The notes under the pieces: model-generated
The model's input: only the letters and a program-made list of their open reading frames with translations
The model's database searches: none
What the model was told of the DNA's origin: nothing
Assembly: GCA_038496445.1 (NCBI GenBank)
Contig: JALMLS010000336.1
Coordinates: 124,001-188,000 of the forward strand
Direction of reading: 5' to 3'
Length of the DNA: 64,000 nucleotides
Origin: Trichosphaerium sp. ATCC 40318
Lineage: Eukaryota > Discosea > Flabellinia > Trichosidae
Shown: positions 36,117 through 47,992 of the stretch, one piece after another
How positions within the stretch are numbered: position 1 is the stretch's first letter
How the letters are laid out: each line of letters starts with the position of its first letter
Made by a program: the position numbers and the translations under genes

Positions 36117-36843
36117 ATGACCGAATTGACTTTGTTGGATCTTCCTTCCGAAATTCAGCAGTATATTTGTACATTCAATGTTGAGGCATTCACAAAATTT
36201 CATACACTATCAAAGAAAGCTGCAATCAACACGCATTTTGATGAAGAATTAGAACCCATGGGTCAATGATATACAACACGGTGAAACCAAAGTATGGTAC
36301 GAAAATGGTAGGCTTAAAGGGTATACCAATTGGATTGACGGTAAAAGACATGGGGAATCTAAAGCATGGTACGAAGATGGACTACTAGGAAGGCAAATTT
36401 CATGGGAAAATGGTAAGAAAAACGGACTAGTCAAAGAGTGGTACAGCAATGGACAACTTCGGACACAAAGCACATGGGTCAATGATATACAACACGGCGA
36501 ATTCAAGGAGTGGTACCATACTGGACAGCTTAAGTTACAAGGAGTGTTCGTTGATGGCAAGCTAAGCGGTAAACCGAAGGAATGGAATCAAAATGGAAAA
36601 TCGGTAAATGAAACAAATCGCAATGTCAATAAATGGTTTGGTCGGCAAAAAACCAATACAAGGCACTTTGGTTTTGGCAAAAACCGAAGAAACAATAACC
36701 AAAGTAGGTCAATGATAAGATTATCCACAACACAGTTGCTGTTGTTTCCTTTACAAATGTTGCACCGTGTATTTTACGCTTGGTCTAGGTACTTTACAAA
36801 CAATTGTTATGCTTTGGTATCGTATTGGTATGGGATGAAATAA
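36117..36843 (+). pseudogene. F-box plus MORN/YwqK-repeat gene with a frameshift
   Basis: The start at 36117 encodes an F-box-like segment (LTLLDLPSEIQQYICTFNVE). At about 36258-36270 the frame stops (LEPMGQ-stop). The MORN-like repeats continue one frame over: NDIQHGETKVWYENGRL, KRHGESKAWYEDGLL, KNGLVKEWYSNGQL, QHGEFKEWYHTGQLKLQG, then a C-terminal region with SRSMIRLSTTQ and WSRYFTNN to TAA 36843. The break falls exactly in a sequence (ATGGGTCAATGATATACAAC) that recurs at about 36473 inside the repeats. A slip or recombination between repeats could therefore have caused it. No intron fits. F-box plus MORN layouts are well known in marseilleviruses and also occur in protists. Confidence 0.7.
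36490..36843 (+). repeat. Copy A of a 350-bp tandem partial duplication
   Basis: This 354-nt segment begins CAACACGGCGAATTCAAGGA and covers the last MORN units and C-terminus of the preceding gene. It recurs nearly identically at 36999-37349, including a conserved end WSRYFTN...VSYWYGMK. Copy B is 3 nt shorter (one codon lost in an Asn run) and has scattered substitutions. Confidence 0.85.
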
Positions 36844-36998
36844 TCTCATGTTAACGAAAATGGATAGTAACATTTTATTTCACAGCTCTTGAACTTACAT
36901 TATCAATAGCTAAAAATTAATAGTGATAGAAGTTATGAAGAATAGGTTTATCACGACGTGGAGCACCCAAAAAATGTTGTACAACTCTTGTGCTAATG

Positions 36999-37349
36999 CA
37001 ACACGGCGAATTCAAGGAGTGGTACCATACTGGACAGCTTAAGTTACAAGGAGTGTTCGTTGATGGCAAGCTAAGCGGTAAACCGAAGGAATGGAATCAA
37101 AGTGGAAAATCGGTCAATGAAACAAATCGCGATATCAGTAAATGGTTTGGTAGGCAAAAAACCAATGCAAGGCACTTTGGTATTGGCAAAAACAGAAGAA
37201 CCAACCAAAGTAGGTCAATGATAAGATTATCCACAACACAATCGCTGTTAATTCCTTTGCAAATGTTGCACCGTGTATTGTATGCTTGGTCTAGGTACTT
37301 TACAAATACTTGTTATGCTATGGTATCGTATTGGTATGGGATGAAATAA
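36999..37349 (+). pseudogene. Copy B: truncated duplicate of the MORN gene 3' end
   Basis: The frame 36990-37349 encodes QHGEFKEWYHTGQLKLQG and the same C-terminal region as copy A, but with no F-box and no earlier repeats. Only one out-of-family leucine-methionine start precedes it. The 155 nt between copies are unrelated to the gene. The reading frame is intact and most differences from copy A are point changes, so the duplication is fairly recent or still constrained. It is probably a fragment without function. Confidence 0.7.
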
Positions 37350-38513
37350 TAGTAATCTTGTTTTAGTACTGACAGTTTAGTTGTATACAGTAAATAAACG
37401 GAAGTGTGTTTAAGAAAGTACCAGTACTTGAGGCAGTCTGGATACTGTTTGATTTAAGTTATGACTTCTAACATTCACCAAACATCATACGAGTACTTTC
37501 AATATCGATATAAAGACTTCAATAAAACCGGCTATCTCAGCAATTTTCGCAAGTTGTATTTTGGATCTTTGGAACTGTTACGTTAAATCTCTACGCGATA
37601 TGAAGCTGCCATTATAAGCTGACAGTTTCATAGTGAACCATTAGTTCACAACGCAATTTTGTGGCAATATGTTCTAACGCTTTATATAATGACGAGGGCA
37701 TTATAATGCAAATTTTATCGGAATACAGATTATTCATATAATTAAACAGTCTGCGCATATTCACTAATATTCAATTCATGAATTATTCACTGTTGTGTAC
37801 TGAAACTGTTCACTCATGTAATGGACGGTTTACTTTGGCAACTATTAAAATGCGATAACCTTCACGGCCACAAACATCATAGAAACCTAGAAAGAACTTT
37901 GTTGTGCAAAGTTTTAAACATATTTTCTATTTTAGACTGAAATACCAATGCTGATTTAATAAATGAATTCTAAATACACCAATATTTACTAGTAAAAAAT
38001 ATGATACATTGCTTACAAAGTTTTCAGTAAGTACGAAAACTAGATAAATTATACGGTTACTGCTTCAAGAGCTAGAAAACTTCAGATAAGTAGCTCAGAT
38101 ACTTACCAGCATGAGAAAAAATTATTGAGTGTTTTTTCAGTTTACTTTCCGCTCAAGTTGTTCAAATGTGCACAGAACTACTTTTGTTATTTTCTCAACA
38201 CAACTGCATGAGCAACAGATCTACTATTTTTGATACCGTTTTAACTGGGGCAAGGCCTTACAGACACCTTGCTAAAGAGTGCATAGTGCGTACACTTACA
38301 TATACTTTCCCAAATAAGTTTATAGGTTATCTTTAAGGGTGGTAGAAAACAAGAAGGGTATTTATATCAATAGAGAGACATACAATAAGTTTTTTGAAGA
38401 GTATGCAAACCTCAAGTCAATAACTAATAATCTTTACAAATTTTGTATTAGATCTACTCTCCCAGTACGTCCTGACCAGTGAACCAATAATCTAGCTCAC
38501 TATTTTACTATAG
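37350..38513. other. Intergenic, AT-rich, no clear feature
   Basis: About 1.16 kb with frequent stops in all frames. No motifs, no CACGTG and no repeat were found. It may contain upstream exons of the next candidate gene, but I could not identify any. Confidence 0.35.
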
Positions 38514-39078
38514 CGCCACCGAGTGAAGTTCAAGTGGGTTCTATGTAATGGTGAGGAGTTATGTGAATTGGTTGTGTTTCACTGTGAAGCTCCTGATATG
38601 AGATCAAACTATGAAGTGAACGACCACGTGTCTGTAAAGGGAAACCAAATAGACGGTACTTCGGTTAGCTTGTTAATATTGACTTATCAACTCTAGGGTT
38701 TAAAGAGATCCAAATAACAGGCGACAAAGATTCAACATCGCAACATGCAGCCCCTCAGAGCGAATCTAACACTGTTGACAGAAATAATTGGGATGGTAAC
38801 AGCCAACGTGTTACCCTTTGAATCTTCTAATCTTTTACAAAGGCCACGCAACGGAGGATCCAATGTCAATCGATTCTCCATACTCCCAGGCTACAACGAA
38901 CCTTTCATGTCAAAGGGCTTGCTGTCGTCATTGGCATCAACAATACATGGATTTATTGTTAATCTTGAACACTGTTCAAGAAGAAAACGAGCTATTAAAA
39001 GGTGAAAGAGAAATATTACTAATGAACCAACAGCAAATGCAAAATAGTTTGCTTGCTGGCGAATACTGGAAACTGTAA
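38514..39078 (+). CDS. Unidentified gene; possible OB-fold and coiled coil (5' end not found)
   Basis: Three exons can be joined in frame. The first has HRVKFKWVLCNGEELCELVV and YEVNDHVSVKGNQID. A 50-nt GTACTT intron leads to GFKEIQITGDKDSTSQHAAP. A second intron leads to RHATEDPMSIDSPYSQATTN and a coiled coil (TVQEENELLKGEREILLMNQ), ending YWKL at 39078. The first exon, alternating hydrophobic strands with V.V.G...F, resembles an OB-fold such as those in single-strand DNA-binding or telomere proteins, but the match is weak. No start codon is identified. Confidence 0.42.
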
Positions 39079-39551
39079 CATGTTAATAAACTTGCTTGTT
39101 AGTGCTGTTAGGCTTTGAAATTTTTGTATGTTAGATTCACTTCGAGATTATTTGCTTTGGAGACATACCAATGCAGTACTCCCTGGCCTGTTCGTACACT
39201 AAATTCCGTTTGTAGGTTAGTGGATGTAAACTCATACATTCCGTCGACCAATGATTTAGGAAAGCTGTTTACTTGGAGGCTCCTCTCATAGTTGTACCTG
39301 TAATCATGATTTTAGTCAAAACTTGCTGGACTTGTATCGTCTATATGGATCCAATATTGTCACAGCCGTTTCATTTAATCTCTACATGATACCCAACCTG
39401 TCATTTAAAGCTGGAGTTTCATAGTGAACTATCAAGTTCATGACTATTTTGTAGGTTCTATCTCTAACGATTTCTGACTACGAGAACATCTCACTTAGCA
39501 GTATGTGAAAACACTTTTATTAACAAAACTGTCAACAAGTCTATTAAATTT
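39079..39551. other. Convergent intergenic region
   Basis: About 470 nt lying downstream of both neighbours. It contains no open frame of note. A CACGTG at 39578 lies just inside the next gene's last exon. Confidence 0.35.
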
Positions 39552-40669
39552 TTAAGCTTTTAATAGCCTTTTTCTATCACGTGATCGGCCTTTAAGCAAA
39601 GCAATACGTCGTTTATAAATAGCTCTATTATCATGAAAGCTTCGCTTACTCACACAAGGTGTCATTCCAGGTACTCCAAAGACTGATAAAGTTCCAAACA
39701 ATGCATATGTTCCTGCTCCATTAGTTGATCCAAATCCAACAATTCTGATAGTTGCAGAACTTTGGATCATTGTTCCTGATGGAAAATTGACAACTACATC
39801 TGTACCACTATTATCGTCAGGAACAGGCATAAGTGTATCAAAAGGCATTGTTGCTACAACTCCATCAATATCAATGAAGAAAGCAAGATCAGTGGGTCCA
39901 GTAGGGCTCCTGTCATGATTGAACCTGCAAATAGAATTGTTAAAAGAATATCGCCAGACAACAGTCGAAGGTAAAGTGGAGTTAGCCCGGATTAAAGCTC
40001 CAGTGCAAAACACAACACGAATGTAAAGAAAATAAGAAAATTCTGGAACAAAACTTGTCTTCCTACGTACGCCATGCTAACAAGCTCATATGGCATTGTA
40101 GTAGTGAATCCAAATTCGAGAAAATCTCCATTGGTTACAGCAACATTGACATCTGTAGTACCAGATGCGAAGCCTGTAAATACAATCAATAAAGACACCA
40201 GTCTAATTTTTTTTTGAAAAAGTGGTCCAGTTTTCGGCGATCATTACACAGAACCAAAATCACGTGGACAAAAAAACGATTACAATAAAATAAAGGCCTA
40301 CACATTAAAAAAACCCAAAAGTCGAGATGATAATCCTAATCTGTAACGACGACTTACGTCCAACAAAAACGGCAAGAAAACCCAGCCGGACTTTAGTTTT
40401 TGTTTCGTCAAATAACGTACTGTTTGAACTAAAAGCGGCCGTTCTGTCAGCTTGATTAAGGCCCATTCCTCTTGTTAAATCAATACCCGTAACTCCTGGT
40501 ACTGATGAAGGATTGGCCATAAGAGACACGCTCATGTCCATCATTGTATAATCGACAAGAGTGAGCTAATAAACAAATGAGGTTTGGGCTATAGTATATT
40601 CGCTTTATAGCGTACCTGACATTTTACAAGGCATAGAAACGCAAACAAAACAAGAATTAAGCTCCGCAT
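39552..40669 (-). CDS. Secreted protein with a choice-of-anchor-like beta domain and basic tail
   Basis: The start at 40669 gives a signal peptide (MRSLILVLFAFLCLVKC). Exons then encode SVPGVTGIDLTRGMGLNQAD, TTDVNVAVTNGDFLEFGFTT and a last exon with LAFFIDIDGVVATMPFDTL, NSGTDVVVNFPSGTMIQSSA and GFGSTNGAGTYALFGTLSV. The AGT..L..L.V pattern recalls extracellular choice-of-anchor or PEP-CTERM-associated beta-sandwich domains. The last 35 residues are strongly basic (YKRRIALLKGRSRDRKRLLK), with no membrane anchor. Four exons are inferred. One intron contains CACGTG (40261). An extracellular role is likely, otherwise unknown. Confidence 0.65.
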
Positions 40670-41481
40670 GAGGTGTAAACAGAGTAACGGTAAACAAAAA
40701 AGAAAAAAAAAGTCAAACGTGGTTTGTTGTACATTTTGCCGTGGTGCCATTGGCTTACAAACGATCTAACAACTTGAAGATTACTTATTATCACCACATC
40801 CTTTGGAATAGGTATAATGTACACGAGATTTCTCGTGATTGTATCACGTGACTAGCTTTAGTTTGAAACTACTTCTTGTTTTGCAAGAGAACACAGATGA
40901 TATTGATATTTTTACGTGCATGTTGTAGTACTTGGTACAATTTTGGAAAAAAAGCTTACAAAGTAGCACAGAAATTGTGGCTGTTGTAAAAACACTGCAT
41001 GTTGTTTACATTGGAGGAGTATTTATCGCTCAGCTTACAAATGTACTTGGAACAACGTAGAAAGAGCCTTCACAATTCTTAGACGGTATATTTCAAGCAT
41101 TTCTAGGTATTTTGAGACTTTCAAATAGCACCAAAAGAACTGTTGATTTCTCACCTTAGGGTTCATTGTAGTAATTATGTCATACCCAATGTGTATGCAC
41201 AATGTTTATTAACATTTGGCTGCATTTACAAGCACGAGATATGTATTCAAAATGTTTCCAATAAATAAGGTAAAAAGACAAAGCTGTCGTATCCAATTGC
41301 ATACTCTGTATTTATGTATTGTATTGGTACAAGCTTCTATTATCTGCTGTGGCAAGAGGAGATGCACTGTACGGTCCAAAGTCAGTTTCGTTTTCGTACA
41401 TGCGCACGTGATTTTTATGTTGGTAAAAGTCATTTCAAGGTCACATCAGAATTTATTCCACACTTGATAGTTGTCCACACA
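40670..41481. promoter_or_regulatory. Divergent intergenic region between a secreted-protein gene and GSTZ1
   Basis: About 810 nt between two divergent starts (40669 minus, 41482 plus). CACGTG is at 40845 and at 41405, the latter 77 nt upstream of the GSTZ1 ATG. No coding signal stands out; open frames near 41209-41467 overlap on both strands and look like chance. Confidence 0.4.
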
Positions 41482-42723
41482 ATGAAGACAACCGCTGTAA
41501 ATGACTATTCTTCTAAGCCTAAACTATACTCTTTTTGGCTCTCATCGTGCTCATGGCGTGTTCGTATTGCCCTTGCTTTAAAAAACATCGATTATACTTA
41601 CATTGGTACACAAAGAAGACGTGTAGTCCTTTTTTTGACATTCTTAGCTGTAAATGTATTTAAAGATGATCAGTTGACTTCTGAATACTCTAGGATAAAT
41701 ACAAGCAAGGTTTCATCCGTTTACAAAACATATTAACGTCATTTAACGTCAAAAAACTTAAACTTAACAAAAATAGCTTGTACCGACTCTAGAGATTAAC
41801 GGATACACCCTGACGCAGTCAATACCTATAATAGAGTACCTAGAAGAAAAGTTCCCAACGCCATCGTTACTCCCTAAGGAAGCACATGCACGAGCTACTG
41901 CAAGGTGCCGTGAACTTCTTTTTTTTTTTTGGATAATTTCTTTAAAAGTTCGCTGCATGCTCACTACTTCCAGAGGTATTGCTCAAATTATTGCTGCTGA
42001 TATACAGCCTCTTCAAAATGTTCGTGTAGTCAAACATCCCTCAGTACGTATCCACATGGATAGTCGGTTTTTTATAGAACAACACCAAATCAGGCATTTT
42101 TATTCTCCATAATATTCAACCTTTTTTTTTTGGAATCTTATGACCTAAGAATACTGGTAAAAATTTACCGTACATCTGGGACAATTCCTTGTTATTTCAC
42201 CGTGGTTGTCGTGTACAATACATAATTTTTGTATTTCAGGTTAAGCCTATAACGCTTGAATGGAGACAACATTGGATAACTGAAGGCTTTGAGTCTTTAG
42301 AAAAGATTCTCAAGACCACATCTGGTAAATACTGTGTTGGAGACACAGTTACAATTGCAGATATTTGCTTAGTACCACAAGGCACGTGCACATTTTAAAA
42401 AAAAGTCGACAATAAGAAGGTCATCAAAAAAAAAAAAGAACATATATTAACAACATTTATGGAGTACTCTATGTCGCGAAGGTTAACGCTGACTTATTTT
42501 ATAGTGCGAAATGCACGTGGTTTCAAGGTAGACATGAGTAGATTTCCTATCATAACAAGTATAGACACGCGACTACAGAAGGTATGCATAGCGAGTGATA
42601 GTGTATTTTAGGTTTTTTCTGTAATTGTTTTACTTGTAGTTGGACGCATTTCAACAAGCACTACCTGAAAACCAGCCTGACGCATTAAAAGGAAATGTTA
42701 TGTCTATCCGAGCAAAGCTATAG
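41482..42723 (+). CDS. GSTZ1: Maleylacetoacetate isomerase (zeta-class glutathione transferase)
   Basis: Converts maleylacetoacetate to fumarylacetoacetate in tyrosine and phenylalanine breakdown, using glutathione. The N-terminal thioredoxin fold carries KLYSFWLSSCSWRVRIALAL, with the zeta-class SSCS catalytic motif. Next comes VNVFKDDQLTSEYSRIN, then LVPTLEINGYTLTQSIPIIE and YLEEKFPTPSLLP, the Ser-Ile glutathione-binding segment. The helical domain has ITEGFESLEKIL, KYCVGDTVTIADICLVPQ and, after a GC-donor intron (GCACGTG at 42382), VRNARGFKVDMSRFPII. It ends RAKL-TAG 42723. About seven exons with length and order typical of the family. Confidence 0.88.
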
Positions 42724-44336
42724 ACACTTGCTTGAGCAGTGTGAATGAATGCTACATCGAATGAGAAACAAAGAACTACAAATTAAACCCAAAAGTACTT
42801 CCTTTTTTTGTAGTTTTTTTTCTTCACAAAAAAATTGAAACCAGCGCTTTACTAAAGCGAATTTGAGCACTAAAACATTATTTCAATATTATAAAGGACA
42901 TATTTAACATGCTATTATACAACAAAAAGACCGTAATGCCCGAAAAAAGGTCCAAAAATAAATAACTTTTCAAACATAAATAAAAAAATTTCCTTCCTCT
43001 TTACTTCGCTTTTGTTTATTACTTCCAACCCAAAAACATTACAAATTACTCTTTTTTGGTCACCAAAGAAATTAAACTTACAAAAAACCCAAAAAAAACA
43101 GTTCCAAGTTGAATACATTCATTATGTCGCAATATAAGAAAACATGCTTTTGTGTAGCGACATACTCTACTGTAAATTCTCCTCGACACCAGGGGTTTTT
43201 TAGATTTACACTTGTTGGCGAAGGATGACGAACACTTTGTAACAATTCTGAGAATATGCTAAAAACATTGGAACAGACGCTTCCTACGCTCTCTTTTTTA
43301 ACGTACTACATAATATTCGCGTAGTTTACAGTTTTAGCCTAGAAATGGAAGTAACAAAACAGGTAAAGATCTTCTTCTACGCGAAGACCTACAAACGCCA
43401 TACAGCGCGTAGCATGTAGAACAAGGAACCACAAGGTATGTAACTATATTACGAACAAAATGAAGGGAGTTGAATTGTCTCGCAATCATAACGTGGTTAA
43501 TGTCATATTAGAATCAAGATCCTTGTACGCCAGTTCAAACAGATAAAGATATTTTTTGTAGAGCAACGAAACTCGTTTTGTTCCGTTTTTCTAAAATGGT
43601 AACTGAAAGCTCTGTGTGCGTTGTTTGAATTCAAACTAACCTTATAAAGCATTCTCATGATTAATTAGTGAACCGCAGTTTACAAAAAATTACTCAAAGT
43701 CTTTCAATGGTTAAACAAGTACGATAGATAGTATTATTGATAAACAATCAATTGTTTGGTTATGCCCAAGAAGGTTAAAATGAGAAACTCCGACAGTTTT
43801 GAGGCAAAACCTCTCTAGCTTTACGACTTTTTAGTCCGCCAATGCGGAAAAACTACCATGGTTATTACACCATCCTTTGCAATAACATACGGTTACTAAT
43901 ATGATAAATTATTGTTTTGGGGAAACAAAGACAATATTAATTGACAAACGTATACAAAATACTTGTACGTAAACAGCTACTATATTAATATCGTTCGGGA
44001 TTTTGTTTGATAAAAAAATACTTATTTGGGAGAACGACAAATAAACTAAAAATTCTACTCAAAAGACTTTACTATCTGTTCGAGTACCTAATAAATAAGA
44101 TATTTAGATAATTATGCTTCTCTAGAATACAAGAATAAAGCTGAAAAACCTAAAATAAAAACCAAGAGTTGAGAAAGCGCAAAAAATAGGAAGAACTTAA
44201 TGCTTTCTCGATTTAATATACCGTATGGAATAAACACTACTATACTGTCATTTGTCTTCGGAGGTTACCTTGGTTCCGACTTAATTATTGTGCTTATTTT
44301 ATATTTCTCGTCAAACTAAGCACAACGTACAACTAA
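42724..44336. other. Long intergenic region upstream of the homeobox gene
   Basis: About 1.6 kb, one of the longest gene-free stretches here, rich in A and T runs. A short ATG frame near 43345 (MEVTKQ followed by a GTAAAG donor) could be an isolated exon but leads nowhere I can trace. No CACGTG is present. The space may hold cis-regulatory sequence for the homeobox gene. Confidence 0.35.
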
Positions 44337-45130
44337 ATGGACCTATCTAAGATACTTTGCAACACAAACGAGACCTTAGAGAGTTCACAACATTCACAAC
44401 GCCCTTCTTTTCCGGTGTTACCACAGAGGTGGCAAACTCTAGCTGCAAAGCCAAACAACAACAGCAACGCATGGATACCTACAAAAAACCTTATGGAATC
44501 AAGGTTCGAGAGCACTGGAAGGTAAGACAACCTTTTTAATACATAAAACGCATGAAACATCATTACTGCCTTTACATCCTATGTATTGATAGGAGAAAGT
44601 CTATTGCGCAATATATTTTTCTAAATTGGGAGTTGTAAAGTTCTGCGTTGCAAGTTATGTATTAATGTGTATGTATTAGTTCTAGCGAAGACACAGAACC
44701 TTTGGAGGAGGAATTAATGCGTATGAAGATAGTTAGAGTTCAAGGGGGTATTAGAAAAAGAAAAAGTGTCAATATGGCGTCTAGAGGGCCAGACCCTAAG
44801 CGAAAACGTACTAGATTGACAAAATATCAGAGAGAAGCATTAGAACGTATTTACGAGAAAAAGAAATTCCCTACAAGCGAATCGAAAGCAGTTATTGCAG
44901 AGAACTTAGATATGGACTTTAGAAGAGTTCATGTGTGGTTCCAAAACAGACGAGCAAAAGACAAGCGAGCAAATAAGGATTTAACACTAAAGCGCCAAAT
45001 TCAACCTACAAGACCATCTACTGTACCAACTTTCTCCATGCAACCACATCCTATTGTCAAACCAACTGCAAGACGTAGACACTCTTTCGAAGCGCTAGTA
45101 CAAGTATCATCCGCGTACAACTACTCTTGA
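44337..45130 (+). CDS. Homeodomain transcription factor
   Basis: The protein has two exons. Exon 1 (MDLSKILCNTNETLESSQHS) is Ser/Asn-rich. A GTAAGA intron of about 170 nt follows. Exon 2 carries an acidic stretch and then a 60-residue homeodomain (about 44810-44985): RTRLTKYQREALERIYEKKK, then helix 3 with RRVHVWFQNRRAKDKR. The WFQNRR core with Asn51 is intact and the loop has no three-residue insertion, so it is a typical, non-TALE homeodomain. The tail is Thr/Pro-rich and ends YNYS at 45130. Binding to TAAT-like sites is expected from the family. Targets and partners are unknown. Confidence 0.9.
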
Positions 45131-46214
45131 AAATACCCCAAAGACGTAAAAAGCATCATTTGTAGCCATTTTCAAAAACCCGCCTGCAAAAAAACTTTTG
45201 CCGGAAGCGTACACACAACCACTTTCACCTCAGGCGCCATGCTACATTATAAAAAAACCCCCTAACAACATCATCAGAAAAAAAAACACACTTGTAAAAC
45301 AGAAAACTGCGATTTCCTCTTTTGGCTACTCGCACTTCACAAGAAAAAAATATAACCTCCCCTTGTACATACTTTTAAAAAAAAAAGGAACCCCGAAATA
45401 TAATAATAATAGCCAATTTGCAAAATACTATTTTCTTCTTTTCGTGATTCCGAAGAACAACTTTGTCTATTTCTAGTATGCTTTTCCCCATTTCATTTGG
45501 AATGAGACACAAATAATACCAATAGTGTTATATTGTTTTAAAGAAAGAAGAAACGTATAAAGAGGGAAAAACGGAGGAAATTTAATTAATATGATAATAT
45601 TGCTTTATCCTTAACTTATATTTGATATACAGAGTACGTTTAGCTACTTTTTTTAAAACTCACGTAGTTGTCAATCATCTACAACAGATCATTATGTCTG
45701 CAACACACTGTAGGCATTCCCACGGATACTCGATACCATTTATCTACTCGTTTTCGGCGCCTATCGCACACTCGTAACATCATTTTAGCGCTCATTGTTG
45801 CTTCTAATATTGGTGATATACGTGGTATTTACGTATTATAAGAACCTTCAACTCGTCGAAAACACTCAAGAAAACAAGGTCAGTGACAATCTAAAACGTT
45901 CAATTTCAAAATATTGTCCAATCTGAGAAACTAAAATTATCTTTTCTGTTAACGTAAATCATGGTTTTAGTAGATTCCAGGCACAATTAGTACTTTTTGA
46001 AGAGTTGAAAAGTTTTGGTATAAAATACGCTTTGAACTATTTCTTACTTTGTTGTACGCCTTAAGACCATACCCATACAATCGTAGAATTTTAAAACGAT
46101 AGTAGAATTGTCTGTCAAGTGTTGACTAAAAGCAACAAATACTGAAAAACAAACTAAAAATATTCATAAAACATGTTTTATCAAATTTTGTTTTTTTACT
46201 TTAATTTTAGGTCA
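45131..46214. other. Convergent intergenic region
   Basis: About 1.1 kb of AT-rich sequence between the 3' ends of the homeobox and dehydrogenase genes. The Lys/Asn-rich frame at 45198-45476 is explained by A-rich composition. No other signal is seen. Confidence 0.35.
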
Positions 46215-47410
46215 TTAATTATTTTTTTTAAAGTCATTCATCGCATCGTATATACCCGCAAGTTGAACCAATTTATCATTCAAACTTACTGGCAATAAAT
46301 GCTCTAAAAATATGGCAAATATTAGCTTCCCAGGGAGATAAACTACCTGCTTATTGCGTTTCACGGCTAACAAAAAAAGTAAGAATACTCAAAAACTGCA
46401 ATGTCACTTTTTGTTCATCAAAAAAAAAAGTTTTGTTTTGACTATTTTCTTGCATACCCGAAAGCACACTCTTCGCTACTGATTCCGGTGTTAAAGACTT
46501 TGCGGTGCTTAATTTGAATCCAGTGAACATACCAGTTGTAATATGTGCTAGTAGTTACATCAATAAGTTGATCAACATAAAGAAAAACAGTTCCAAAAAA
46601 AAACCAATCTCGTTTTTGTTCAACAAAAAAAAACCGTACTAGGACAAATAGTAGTAACACGAACACCATCATGGCCTGCTTTTTTAAGCTCTCTTCTCAA
46701 CGCGGTGCTTACCGCGAAATTGGCTGCCTTAGATGCAGAGTAATCGCCCATCTATGGAAAACTGTCAGACAAAAAAAAAAAATCAGAAAAACTCACTTTT
46801 GGAGCAGTGCTATGCGCTGATATCGATGAGATGTTTACTATGTGACCCCACTTGTTCTTGATCATATCAGGTACGTATTCTCGGATAGTATTAAAGTTAC
46901 TGTAGACGTTTACGCCGAAAGTGAATTTAACGTCTTTTTCTGTCAGATCTAAAATGTTTTTCCCGACTACAACGCCAGCGTTGTTGATGAGGATATCTAT
47001 TACACCCACATCGTCGCGCACGGCTTTCGCGACTTTTTTAACGGCTTCCGCTGAAGAAACATCGCAAGAATACGTGTGACAAGTATGTCCAGCGGATTTT
47101 AATTCCTTTGCTGCCATTTATGAGCTGTTTGGTTAATAGTAACGCGTTTACCTAATTTGTCCATGCCTGACTGGTTTATATCAAGTATTACTATGCTACA
47201 TCCCTCATTAGCGAATAATCTTGCCATTTCTCTACCCTTTTTTGACGAGAATGTTACAATAATTACAAATACAACTCTACGTACGATACCACACGCTCCA
47301 CCAGTAATTAGACATGTTTTCCCGTTTATTTTCTTATCAGGTGTTATTAAATCAAGCAGCTTACTGATAGCTATAATAGCCACAACGATACCGATCAGCC
47401 AGTACAACAT
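46215..47410 (-). CDS. Short-chain dehydrogenase/reductase, membrane-anchored (SDR16C-like)
   Basis: An NAD(P)-dependent oxidoreductase resembling 17-beta-HSD11/RDH10-type enzymes of lipid droplets or ER. The N-terminal anchor is MLYWLIGIVVAIIAISKLLD. The cofactor motif TGGACGIGR is formed over a GTACGT intron. Others are CDVSSAEAV, the NNAG motif in DILINNAGVVVGKNI, the catalytic Ser in HIVNISSISAHS, and the YSASK active site near 46740. The last exon (46215-46380) has KQVVYLPGKLIFAIFLEHLL and ends YDAMNDFKKNN, matching SDR16C C-termini. The exact join of the last two exons is uncertain. Substrate is likely a retinoid, sterol or fatty alcohol; the family does not decide it. Confidence 0.85.
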
Positions 47411-47757
47411 TTGATTGGTCCAGTCTACCGATAACTATGTTTAAACACTATCTTTGACCGGCAAATTTTGATGTTTTACAATGTAGCAAAGTACTTTTGC
47501 AAGGTGGTATGTAAGTAGGTGTATCTATTTTATACATGCACGTAAATTATAGGTCTCTAAATTGCGTTACATCTCGGCCTCACGAAGTCTTGGTTGAGTC
47601 TCTGGGCATTAACTGAATATCTTCAGTGATGAGTCTGATACAGAATCTCTTATTTATTACATCCAACTCGTAAGTACTTACCAAGGTAAAACGGGAACTT
47701 TTGTACAATACAATATAATATTCTTACAATCCTGTTATGCATGTTTGGCAGCATCGT
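47411..47757. other. Intergenic region, no feature seen
   Basis: About 350 nt between the dehydrogenase start and the end of a small candidate gene. No coding signal and no CACGTG. Confidence 0.3.
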
Positions 47758-47992
47758 CTATGAAGTGTCAAAATGTGTAAACTTTTTATTTTTGCTTGAC
47801 GCACTAATGATTTTTAAGACTGCCCTCTCTTTACCACGCTTGTAATTATGTTGTGTTAAATCTAAAACTAAAAACAAACATTTAGAAATCACGTGGTCAC
47901 CGCACACGACAATTGTTGAAAAAAAAAAGTTTGTAATAGGTACCTGACATTGCAACTGGGCCATTTATATCATTCATTAGCTCTCGAGGCAT
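47758..47992 (-). CDS. Candidate small basic protein (about 50 residues)
   Basis: The start at 47992 gives MPRELMNDINGPVAMS, followed by a GTACCT donor. Across an intron that contains CACGTG at 47890, the second exon reads DLTQHNYKRGKERAVLKIIS and ends KNKKFTHFDTS at a TAG. The phase-1 join keeps frame and gives a highly charged protein without membrane segments. No family is recognised. It may be part of a longer gene with a missed 5' exon. Confidence 0.45.

Noticed and set aside
36249-36560. Minus-strand frame with Ser/Leu/His repeats
   Set aside because: Antisense of the MORN repeats; its periodicity is inherited from them.
36117-37349. CRISPR-like or satellite repeat array
   Set aside because: The repeats are coding MORN units and one large duplication, not short direct repeats with spacers; the genome is eukaryotic.
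36117-37349. An integrated giant-virus segment
   Set aside because: Neighbouring genes are intron-rich and of cellular type, and no capsid, packaging ATPase or viral polymerase gene is seen; at most single captured genes can be argued.
45198-45476. Lys/Asn-rich plus-strand frame after the homeobox gene
   Set aside because: It is explained by A-rich sequence; no domain, no splice context and no secretion signal.
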